Positions 24,330 through 34,174 of a stretch of 64,000 bases of DNA are shown one piece after another. Within the stretch, counting starts at the first letter, position 1. Each line of letters begins with the position of its first letter. This DNA is from Erpobdella octoculata. Taxonomy: Eukaryota > Annelida > Clitellata > Hirudinida > Erpobdellidae. The stretch is from assembly GCA_963978895.1 (NCBI GenBank), contig OZ022245.1, forward strand, positions 21,162,906 through 21,226,905. Direction: 5' to 3'. The position numbers and the translations under genes were made by a program. The notes below the pieces were generated by a model that made no database searches, was not told the DNA's origin, and saw only the letters and a list, made by a program, of their open reading frames with translations.

Positions 24330-24782
24330 TAGAAGGCTTCCGACTCGGTCTCCCACCCAAAGTTGAAGACTAAACTAATTAGCTACAGAATATCAGAAAA
24401 GTTGTTGGCATGGATCTTGGATTTTTTGAGTGCTCGAAAACAGCTTGTTCGAATTGGTGAGTGCCTATCTGCTCCGAGAGATGTTACCAGTGGTGTCCCT
24501 CAAGGAAGTGTCCTGGGCCCTATACTTTTTTTAATTTTTATTAACGATATTACGGATGGTGATGCTTTTGGACCGGTTTCTGTCAAGATGTTTGCAGACA
24601 ACATAAAAATTTACTCAGCAACTCAGCCCACATCTTCTTCGGCTCCAGAAATACAGAGAGCAATAGATGAACTAGTTTTCTGGAGTGAAACATGGCAACT
24701 GAATCTGGCACTATCAAAGTGTTTTGTATGTTCCATTCACAGGCGAAGAAACGACAAAGGCTTCGAAATACCTAGATATTGA
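24330..24782 (+). pseudogene. LINE reverse-transcriptase fragment
   Basis: The frame reads KASDSVSHPKLKTKLISY, WILDFLSARKQLVRI, SGVPQGSVLGPILFLIFIND, KMFADNIKIYSA and WQLNLALSKCFVC. These are the ordered palm motifs of CR1/Jockey-type reverse transcriptases. The catalytic FADD has become FADN, F is S in the KAFDSV motif, and the frame stops at 24782 where other DNA begins, so it is inactive. It is probably related to the fragment at 61916-62700, which begins at the same KCF block. Confidence 0.85.
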
Positions 24783-24929
24783 ATCTAAGCCACAAACAGA
24801 CATCGTTTGGCCTTGCGACTTATTAATTGTCATTGCGAATGCCAATTTAATTGTAAATTGAATTTATTTAAACTCATATATGCATTTCTGTAGAAATTAT
24901 TGGGATTCGTGGCAGCAAAACACTTTTGC

Positions 24930-25510
24930 CTCAGAACTTGCCATTCAAAATGCGGTGGGTTCAAATTTCGAAGTAGAATAACCGGAGATCCAACTTTAAG
25001 TTGTAGATGATGCGGTGACATGCCTGGCAAATCTAATGAGTTCAAATACTCAGTTGAACAATTTACGGCTTCGCTGGCATCGCAAACTGTATTAATCGAT
25101 TTGTATGACACCAATTCGCCTGGCAACAACTGCTGTATCATAAAATTTAAATCATTGACATCCATATTTTTTTGCTGCAAAATGACTCTTTCTGCCAGCC
25201 ACTCATAATTCAGCACTTTGGACATGGATGATTGCTTTTTATGTTGCACATTGCTTAAATGCTGAATGAGCTGTTCTGCCTCTATCCAATAAAGTTGCTG
25301 CAATGCCAGACAATACAAATGCCATTATTTGATCGTATTCCGGCGAGAATTAGAAAGATGAGAAATGTTTTCCCAGTTCCACCTGGTGCATCCAAAAAAA
25401 GAATCCACATTGTCCTTCCAAAACTGCCAGTATAATGCGGTCGCAAATGATTCTTTGTTCATCAGTCATTAGTGGAACATAGCGATTAACAAACGCTGCC
25501 ATTTCTACAG
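24930..25510 (-). pseudogene. Helitron Rep/helicase (PIF1-like) remnant
   Basis: The minus strand reads NRYVPLMTDEQRIICDRII, GGFFF-like sequence, LDAPGGTGKTFLIF (Walker A), SGIAATLLDRGRTAHSAFK, then after a deletion WLAERVILQQKNMDVND, LPGELVSYKSINTV, LNSLDLPGMSPHHLQLKVG and SPVILLRNLNPP. These are hallmark PIF1-like helicase blocks of animal Helitrons. At least two frameshifts and an internal deletion disrupt the coding sequence. No Helitron terminus (CTRR with hairpin) was identified. Confidence 0.85.
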
Positions 25511-25571
25511 TATTTTACCGCAGTTCAGCTGAAATGAATCTGCCATGTTGTTGACCTCAAAATGCAAGAAG

Positions 25572-25574
<3 letters not shown>

Positions 25575-25654
<80 letters not shown>
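25575..25654 (+). repeat. (AT)n dinucleotide tract
   Basis: A perfect AT run of about 80 bp directly upstream of the repeat tail at 25655. Confidence 0.95.
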
Positions 25655-26043
<389 letters not shown>

Positions 26044-26129
26044 CTTTTATGCATTGTCACAGAATTGATCCGACCATAGTGAACTTTTCACACACCCATA
26101 AAAGTCCATATGAAAGGTTTCTGTGAAGA

Positions 26130-26505
26130 AAATTGAGATCGGTCACAAAATGATCGGGAGTGGTAGAGCGAGTGGAAACGGGAACGGAAAAACGAGTGGG
26201 AAAGGGGACTGGAAAATGAACGGGAACGGAAAAACGAGTGGGAAAGGGAACTGGAAAATGAGCGGGATTGGAAACGGGGGATCAAGCCGGAACGAAAAGT
26301 GACCGGCAGCGGAAAAGCGAGCGGGAAAGAGAGAAAGGACGCGGAAGAGCAAAAAGGAGCAGGAAAGCTACCGGGAACGGGAGAGCAAGCGGGAACGGGA
26401 TTGTGACCGGGAGCGGGAAAGCAAGCAAAGAAGGAAATGAGAACGAGAGAGAAAAGGATAGAAAACCCTCTAAAAACACCGGGCAACACCGGGTACCCCG
26501 ATAGT
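26130..26505 (-). repeat. Family A modular repeat, purine-rich expanded copy
   Basis: The plus strand is almost all purine with an internal semi-tandem motif (cgggaacggaaaaacgagtg, gggaaagg, actggaaaatga) and ends in accgggtaccccgatagta, the family A terminal phrase. Several long open frames on both strands come from this composition and are not genes. Confidence 0.75.
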
Positions 26506-27658
26506 ATACAAATAAAATAAAACTTAAAACTTATATTTTAATTTAATTAAAATGAATAAAATATAAAATAAAAATTATCTTTACTATAATAAATAGAAAA
26601 TAAGCATGTAAAAAACTCAGCAGGTAAATTTTTTTACAATAAAAACAATTGATTTATAAAATTGCACCTGCAAAGTAGATTTCTTGAAAAAGTACTGGTA
26701 ATCACGAACTTAAAAGTTTTTTGTTGAAAAATGTTGAAGTTTGAATGTTAATATTGTTTTTTTCTTTGCATTGAAATTACTGAATGTCACCAACGACGAG
26801 GATGAAATGAAAACTGATTTTGTTTATTAAATGTTGATGATGAATTTAATTTTCTTAATAATTCTGAGTTTCATTTAAATATTGAAAAGAATCAATTAGT
26901 AGAAGTCATCGGGTGCAAAAGTTTAATTATGTTTTTATTATTAGCTTGGTTTCGTAGATTTTTAATTTAAAAAATTATTGAGAAAATTGAAAAAACAGAG
27001 ATATTGTTTTTTTCATTTGTTGAGTTTTCTAATTTAGCAGCGTGACTTGAAAAAGTACTTATGCAATTCTTTTTTACAATTTAGTTATTCAATTCATTTT
27101 TGCAATTTAGTTATAGAACTTATCTGTACAGTTCAGTTATACAACTCATCTGCACATGTCAACACTTGTACCTATTTAAAAAATTTAAATTTAAGTTAGT
27201 TAATTATGAAATATGTATTGTGAATTTAATAACAAACCGACGAATAACTTTCAGTCAAAACTATAGAATTTGTAAAAAAAAAAAAAGTATTAGGTTTTTC
27301 ATATATATGAGTATTTAAAAAACAAACTGAATATATGTAAAAAAAGATAATCATATTTTTAAAACACGCATAAAAACTAGACAGTTCAATACAGTATCGA
27401 AAAGATACTTGAGCTCGACTCAAACAAAACGCACGTCAAATACTTCGTTCTGATTCGTCCATACATTCAAACTGGGTTCGTAGATTGGCTTCCGCTATAA
27501 CTGCTTTTAAATGGTTTAAATTCAAACACGAACATATACACCACTTATGTATATCAAAAACTCAAAATTCAGAATAAATTAGTCAAATTTACACAATCTT
27601 TTAGTACAGACAAACTGCATTCTAGCAATGGCAGCGATCAACATAAATAAGCTAAGCT
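26506..27658. other. AT-rich intergenic DNA, no gene seen
   Basis: Short duplicated phrases occur near 27060-27160 (tttagttattcaattca / tttagttatagaactta / ttcagttatacaactca). No coding frame is supported. Confidence 0.4.
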
Positions 27659-27666
27659 GGTCAGGG

Positions 27667-28151
27667 CAGGATGGGACCAAATTCTTTTTTTTCCAGACTG
27701 AGATATTGACTTTACAAATCAAAACAAGACCAAGACAAAACAATTGCTTTTTGACCCAAGACCGAGACAAGACGAGACATTGACTTTACAGACCAAGACA
27801 AACCCGAGACATTGACTTTACAGACCAAGACAAACCCGAGACATTGACTTTACAGACCAAGACAAACCAGAGACATTTACTTTACAGACCAAGACAAGAC
27901 AGATGCTTGTTTGCCAAAGACCGAGACAATGCGAGATAAAACTATAAAATACAATAAAACATATCTAAAATTCAAATATTTAATTCAAAATTTGTTTAAT
28001 GTCTTGACCGCAAATAAGCAGCGCAAGACCGAGACATAAAATTTTAGATCAAGACGAGACCGAGACAAGACTACAGTTTTTTAGCTAGACCAAGACATGA
28101 CCGCGACTATGAAAAATGAGTTTTGAGACTGTCTCGAAATTCCCATCTCTG
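27667..28151. mobile_element. hAT-like non-autonomous element made largely of GAGAC/CAAGAC repeats
   Basis: The left end caggatgggacc and the right end ...aattcccatctctg are near inverted copies (CAG-gatggga). They are flanked by ggtcaggg (27659-27666) and ggtcagag (28152-28159), a 7-of-8 match typical of an 8-bp hAT duplication. The body is a tandem array: a 33-34-bp unit (gacattgactttacagacca + agacaaacccga) about four times, plus degenerate gaccgagacaag words. Confidence 0.6.
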
Positions 28152-28159
28152 GGTCAGAG

Positions 28160-29178
28160 TGTCTGCTGCGTTTCACACACAAGCGTGACATGCATAGATG
28201 CATAGTTGAAACAAAACTTACTAATTTTGAGTAACGAATAACGGGAAACATTAAATTCTAATTTGGCACACACAAAAAAAAACCTTGGATGAGTTGTAGC
28301 AAAGCTTTTTCTATTATAACCGTTCAGCAGTCTTGTCTTATCAGCTTATTTCAGTCGTAAATTGTCTTGAAAAACAAAACAGGGACTGCTTTTTTTGATA
28401 GAAACCAGTCTCAAAACTAGATAGAACAAAATAGTAGAGAAGTTTAATTAAAAACTATAAACACTTTTTAAAAGAATTTGAAAGGTGAAATGAAAACTAA
28501 TTTCTTGTCAATGAATATGAAAATTCTAAAATATCTTCAATGTTTTGTAAAGACAAAAAGCAAAAGTTATTTTAACAAACATTTATGTCGTAAATGGACC
28601 CTCTTGAGTTTGTTCACCACTTTTCTCATAAATTCTCTTTTGTTGGGGTTATTCAGAGTTATTCTCCTTGCGGTGTACATTAAGTTGGCAGTTTCTAGAT
28701 GAGGGATCATCTTCCAATTTGTTTTTACTCAACGGATTGTATTGAATGAATTTGCTACAGTCCGCGTAAAGATTTACATAACTGTACATGTACAGAGTTT
28801 TAGATGTACAAAATTGTACTACGACAACAGTTATACTATAAAACGCTGTTTTCTATGATGTTTTTGCTTACCGAAAATAAGTTCTTGATAACACTATCTG
28901 GTATAAATAACATTAAACTGTTTCTATTTTTGTTTCATACATAAATTTGTTTTTATTTGTACAACCAAGATTTTATCAGAAATATATAGTTAATTATCAT
29001 TATCTAAATTATTTGGGCGTTTTTCTATTTATTGGACTCCGTACTTTAGGGTTGTTTATTTTTATCACTGACATGTACACTGTATACCTACTATGCCAAG
29101 ATAGCCTCCAAAGAAACAAAACAAATTTAAAGAAAACTTTAAATCTTAAGTTTTGAAACAGCTTGAAAACTATCAGCA
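28160..29178. other. AT-rich intergenic DNA, no gene seen
   Basis: No supported gene. The frames at 28478-28702 and 28947-29156 are hydrophobic low-complexity translations with no family resemblance. A small palindrome ctgtacatgtacag lies near 28781. Confidence 0.35.
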
Positions 29179-29186
29179 TGGAAGAA

Positions 29187-31105
29187 CACTGGCTGATCTA
29201 GCCAACTTTTGAGAGGGTCAAGTTTGACGCGAAATAAACAATGTTAGTACAGCTTTCATAGCCCTAAAGGTAAAGGTTCTATTTTTGAAAGGGTAGAGAC
29301 GTTATTTGTCGGTGCTGTGGACCCCTAAAAAGTTTTTGTACGTGTTTTTGAAAAATATCTACGAAGTTTTAAACAAAATCGGAAAAGTTGTTTACAATTA
29401 TTCTCTTCGGTCAACAGCTATTTTGAGATGTAAAAGTGTATGAGTTTTTAAAAAATTTTTTTGAAAAGTACCTGCTAATATCTTACTCCACTGCTCATAA
29501 GATATTTTGGAAAAAAGGGTTTAGCATTATAAGGACTTAAGTTTGAATTATGTGAGTTTTTAAAACAGTTTGCTTTTCCCAATGCCCATGGTTTTTCTGA
29601 CATGACTCTCCTGGGGTGTGGGTAAAATTTCATCATCCAAATCAACTTTTGAAGAAATCTTTGAGAACGTGAATAATGTTAATATCTTTTGTAAATAGAG
29701 GATAAAAACAATCAAGATCGATGCGATCATCATCTCTGTGTCCTTTGAGTGCAATATTTGTAATTGCGGCAATTTAGTGGTTTCTACAATGAATGCAAAA
29801 GTTTTCGTATTTGCAGCATTTGCTATGTTTTTGTATGTGAGTTAATATAGACATCTACGCGTGTTTTAGTTTGTCGCATGAATTCAAGTGCTAAAGCTAG
29901 ATTCGTGACGTGAACACTAAACTGTTCGAGAAGATCCAGTGCACCATTCTATCCAGTAAGTTCAGAAAACATCTTAGAAGTTTTCCCACTCTTTGACCAT
30001 GGCACGCAAGGGACACGCCAAAAAGTACACAGAATGCGTACCAAGCTCCAACTTTATCAGAATATTTTGAAATAGCGAGCCACTTGTGTTGCAGAAAATT
30101 TTCAGAGTTGAGGGGCCTACATAAACCTTTGATCACCTGATTTTATATCCACTAAGCCTACTTGACATTGGGGACAACATTTTGGGACAGGAGGAAAGCA
30201 TTGCTGGAACATGCAACTTAATGTGGAAAAAAACTCCAGGGTTTCCCTACTTTAAAATTCACGGCTACGGCCTACCTCCAAGTACCCTCCCTGTCATCAA
30301 CTTTTTTGATAATAAAAATGTGGAAGTTTTTAGAAAATATTTGAGAAAGTAGCCCCCACTAACCCCCAGTCTTTAGTTTTTTATTGACAGGAAAAGTTTA
30401 GCATTATGATAAAAAAAAATTGGGCCCCTTCAACATGTTGCTGAAATGACGTGCCTGCTTAACATTATTTAAATATCTATCTTTTTGTTTTCACCAGCCG
30501 TTGTTACGTTTATATTAATTAATATTTTGCGTTCAGTTTATAGGAGACTTTGAATATGGACGCGAGAATATTATGAAACAGCGAGCTACTTGTGTTGCAG
30601 AAGATTTTCAGAGTTGAGGGCCCTCACATACCTTTGGTCACCTGATTTTTATCCACTAAGCCTATTTGACATTAGGGATATCATTTTGGGGCAGGAGGAG
30701 GGAATTGCTGGAACATGCAACTTAATGTAGACAAAGAAATTCCAGTGCTCCACTTTAAAATTCACGGCTACGGCCCACCTTCAACTACCTTCCCTGTCAG
30801 CAGCTTTTTTATAATAAAAATGTAGAAGTGCTTAGAAAATTTTTGGGAAAAGTAGTTCTTACTATTCCCCGGTCATTAGCTTATTTGACAGGCAAGGTTC
30901 AGCGTTATGATAAAAAGTTGAACGTGTGGGCCCCTTCATCATGTTGCCCACCCCAATACGAGCCGCTGTAACGTTTTGTTTTATTTCTTAATATTTCGCG
31001 TCTACTTTGCATATAGACTCGAGAGAAAAACGTGATTGTTTAGTTTTTTAAAAAGTTTGTAGGCATATAGAAACATTTCATTTTTGGCCCCTAGATCCGC
31101 TAGTG
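29187..31105. mobile_element. hAT element, 1.9 kb, decayed, with internal tandem duplication
   Basis: Left end CACTGGCTGATCTAG and right end (reverse complement) CACTAGCGGATCTAG match at 12-13 of 15 positions. The flanks tggaagaa (29179-29186) and tggaaaaa (31106-31113) match at 7 of 8. The interior encodes a recognisable N-terminal zinc-finger part of a hAT transposase on the minus strand (29897-30136). A segment of about 500 bp (about 30065-30545) is repeated at 30570-31025 with roughly 80 percent identity by eye, including that coding part. Confidence 0.75.
29897..30136 (-). pseudogene. hAT transposase TTF-type zinc-finger fragment
   Basis: The translation includes LNSENFLQHKWLAISKYSD and WYAFCVLFGV, then GKLLRCF. 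This follows the TTF/ZMYM-like pattern that precedes the hAT catalytic domain (F...WL..HKWLAYS..DG.YC.FCVLFG). The duplicated copy near 30570-30660 (ALNSENLLQHK then a stop) is further degraded. No catalytic region survives. Confidence 0.6.
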
Positions 31106-31286
31106 TGGAAAAAAGCACAAACGGAATTTTAAAATAGCATAGAGAAACCAAAGTTTCTTGAAAAAAACGTTATGATTGTGAAGAAAGAAATGAAAATGTG
31201 TTAAACAATCAAGGAGCCCTTTGCCCTCAAAAGACAGAAACGGTTTCAAAGAAAAATATTATCTTTAGCTGCCGAGTTGCAGAGTA

Positions 31287-31358
31287 GCCGTGATCGTATA
31301 GTGGTTAGTACTTTTCGTTGTGGCCGAGACAACCCAGGTTCGAATCCTGGTCACGGCA
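31287..31358 (+). tRNA. tRNA-His (anticodon GTG)
   Basis: 72-nt cloverleaf nearly identical to the animal tRNA-His consensus. The acceptor stem GCCGTGA pairs with TCACGGC, with discriminator A. The D-arm is TCGTATAGTGGTTAGTA and the anticodon loop is TTGTGGC. The T-arm carries GGTTCGAATCC. TTTTTTC within about 15 nt can act as the pol III terminator. Confidence 0.97.
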
Positions 31359-32254
31359 GATAGTCGTAGCTCGTTTTTTCTTTCAAGTTTTCAATCAAAT
31401 TTATCCAAATTGCTCATTATTCATAAATGCTAGATTTGTTTCAAGCACCCAACATTCTTTTATTGCTGCATTCCGATTTTAAACGAATAACCGATAAACA
31501 ATAAAACCAGCTATATTCGTATCATTGATCATTTAATCCGAGGGTGTTTAAATGTAACATCTGAATAAAAAACTGAAGAAAATAGGCTTTTTAATAAAGT
31601 ATAACTTATTACACCATGACTACACAATTACAACTATGATTGTGATGCTACATAATGGTGCTTTTGTAAAAGAATATCAAGACATCCATACAGTTCTTAT
31701 CTCGGTTACGTATGTCTCTATGTAATTCTAGAAAACACCAAAAAAGATTTCGTTGAGTAGTTCTTTTTATTACCATTGAGACAATTCAAAAACTTTCATT
31801 AGTTTGGTTGCAAAATTTTATGACTAAAAAAGTCACAGTGTGGTTCCAAGTGTGCTGAACCTTATTACCCCCCCCCCACCCCCTTGGGAAAAAGTACTCA
31901 TTTCATCAACGCCAAAAATACAGTTAATTTCTTCTATGTTGGCGTCATTATTTAGAGTGAATTCATCCATAAATTAAAGCAGACTAAATATTCATTTATC
32001 AGGTTCTCAGATCATTAGTAAAATAACGTGTATTTATGTTGTGAAAAATCAACATTGAAATTTTTTAAGTTTTTTCTACTTCCTTGTCAGAATTTGTCGA
32101 GTTCAAAGTTCAACTTGTCTGACACCACTGAGTTGTTCACTTCAAAACTTCTACTGCTAACAAACAACACAAAATGAAAGATTTGTGGTTTATCATAAAA
32201 AAAAACTAATTTACATAAAATGAAAAGTAAACTTCGTTTTTTAAATCTCTTATA
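31359..32254. other. AT-rich intergenic DNA, no gene seen
   Basis: Only a C-run (31866-31875) stands out. No coding or RNA gene is supported. Confidence 0.4.
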
Positions 32255-32470
32255 TTAACTTCACCGCAGGTCGCGCTTGCTTGTTTGAATGTCTGCAAAC
32301 CTTGAAAGTAATAATTAACTAACTTCCCGTCATCCAATCAAGCTGAAATTTAAAATATAAGCTTGCTCCTTATGACAACGCATTCTATTAAATAAAATTT
32401 TTGAAAAAAAAAAATGTTTTGAATTAAAAATAATGATTATGTTTTAAAACAAAAAATTAAATACAATTAT
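32255..32470 (-). repeat. Family J interspersed repeat, minus-strand copy
   Basis: On the minus strand it reads gaatgcgttgtcataaggag, gattggatgacgggaagtta and gcaagcgcgacctgcggtga, in the same order as the copies at 13306-13865. Confidence 0.6.
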
Positions 32471-32771
32471 ATAAATGTTAACATGTATAACATAATAAAA
32501 TGTCGTTAAAAAAATTTTTTTGCAACAAATCCTGAAATACAAGAGACTTGTGAAAACAACTGATTTTACGACTTACTTGTTAGATTTTGTAACTTCTTGA
32601 TGGAAGGTTTACTGGATGCGATTGAAGTACATAAAACCATGTATCAGTTAATTAATTACTTAGAATATCTTGTCCACAGCCTCAAAGTTTCTAATTAAAG
32701 TAAACATGTTACAATTAAAACAACTGCGTCTTGATTTACTGGTTCCGGGTTACCTAAGTGATATTTATTAT

Positions 32772-33315
32772 ATACTAGCGGGGTTACCCGCGTTGCCCGG
32801 GGTTTTAAAAATTTCTTTATTATTTTTTTTTTTGCTCTAATTTCCTTCCCCGCTGCCGCTCGCTCTCCTATTCATTATCGCTCTCACGCTCCCTCTCCAT
32901 TTCTCGCTCTCTCTCCATTTCCCGCTCGCTCTCCCATTTCCGCTCGCGCTCATTTTGTTTTTCCCACTCTCTCCTAAGTTCTTTTAGCCCATCACATGTA
33001 AAATAAACTTGCTAAAAGTTGCTTGAAACCTTCAAATATTCATACGTAAACTAAATTTGAATTTTATTACGCAATAACTTTTAATGTTTGTTGATAGGCA
33101 CTTTTGACTTGAAAAGTTTTTTAGTCATAAAAAACTCAAATATAATTTTAAAAAATTAAAAATACCGTATGACCGTCTACTTCTTAAGATATATCACAAA
33201 AATATCTCCATGCCAAATTTTGCCAAAATTGGTCCTGCGATTTGGATTTGCATAGAAGACAGACAGACAAACAAACAAACAAACAAACAGTCATTTATAT
33301 TTATATATATAAACA
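32772..33315 (+). repeat. Family A modular repeat, most complete copy (about 540 bp)
   Basis: Begins actagcggggttacccgcgt + tgcccgggg, continues through a pyrimidine-rich block (cgctcgctctcc words), then an AT-rich body. It ends in caaaattggtcctgcgattt, a cagacagacaaacaaacaaa run and a short AT tract. This shows both ends of the family that appears truncated elsewhere. No open reading frame. Confidence 0.75.
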
Positions 33316-33440
33316 TTTTTTTTATTAATAGTCCTTTACACCAGGTTTTGTAAGACTGTAATAGCAGTTTGTTGGGAATACCAAAGTTTACTATTCCTCC
33401 TCCTTTATCCAGGCATGGAATTGACTCGAAAAAGCGAGAA
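33316..33440 (+). repeat. Family I repeat fragment
   Basis: tagtcctttacaccaggttt, aatagcagtttgttgggaat, accaaagttt and ctttatccaggcatgg match the segment at 9618-9790 (opposite strand) and more weakly 52985-53050. Confidence 0.6.
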
Positions 33441-34168
33441 TGAGTTGGGGTATTTATGATACACCCATTATGCTTAATTTAACAATTTATGTTTCTAATA
33501 ATATTAATAATTCAGGCAAATTTAAAACAATTTTATTCAACAATTCTGATTTGCATGTGGCTTTAATGTAACTTTTTTGTTAACAATTTTTTTATTGAAA
33601 ACATGATGTTATAAAACCTTATAAAAAAAAACTAAAAGTAGGCCTATAATTTAATATAAAAACCGAAACTGAAACAAAAAATCATTGTTGCGTAAAATCA
33701 CTCGCACAAAAATACAATCATTCATTTTATTTTTTGTCCACAAAAACAGATAATTTTGCAGTTTTTTCAGGAAATGACAAAATGACGTAATAGTTAATTA
33801 GATGCGTTATTCATTATGAATAATTATTATTATTTTTATTATTCTTTTTATTGAGACGTAGTGCGGCTTCTAAAAAGATGGCTATGTAGATATGACGTAG
33901 ACGTGGTTTGATTATATTAATTCTGTTATTAGTGATGCTTACTGCTTCTCTAATAAGCAATAATAAGCATGAACATTTGTATAATAAGTTCTTATCCAAT
34001 GCTTATACATTGTCAAATATTTTATCTATTTCTTAAAATCTGATTACAATTATTTTTTTTATTTAATATTAAAAATAATTTGGATCATAATATTTTCAAC
34101 GATGTGACTTTTTTTTCATTATAAATATTTCATTTTGTACTTAGTTGTTTTTTAATCTTTCCATCCAG
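33441..34168. other. AT-rich upstream region or intron of the GPCR
   Basis: No coding frame is supported. It ends in a clear 3' splice site (ttttttaatctttccatccag, AG at 34167-34168), so at least its end is probably intron. Confidence 0.5.
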
Positions 34169-34174
34169 GAATTC

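Noticed and set aside
26088..26504. Several charged or Phe/Pro-rich frames on both strands
   Set aside because: They come from the purine-rich block of the family A repeat and share no protein family features.
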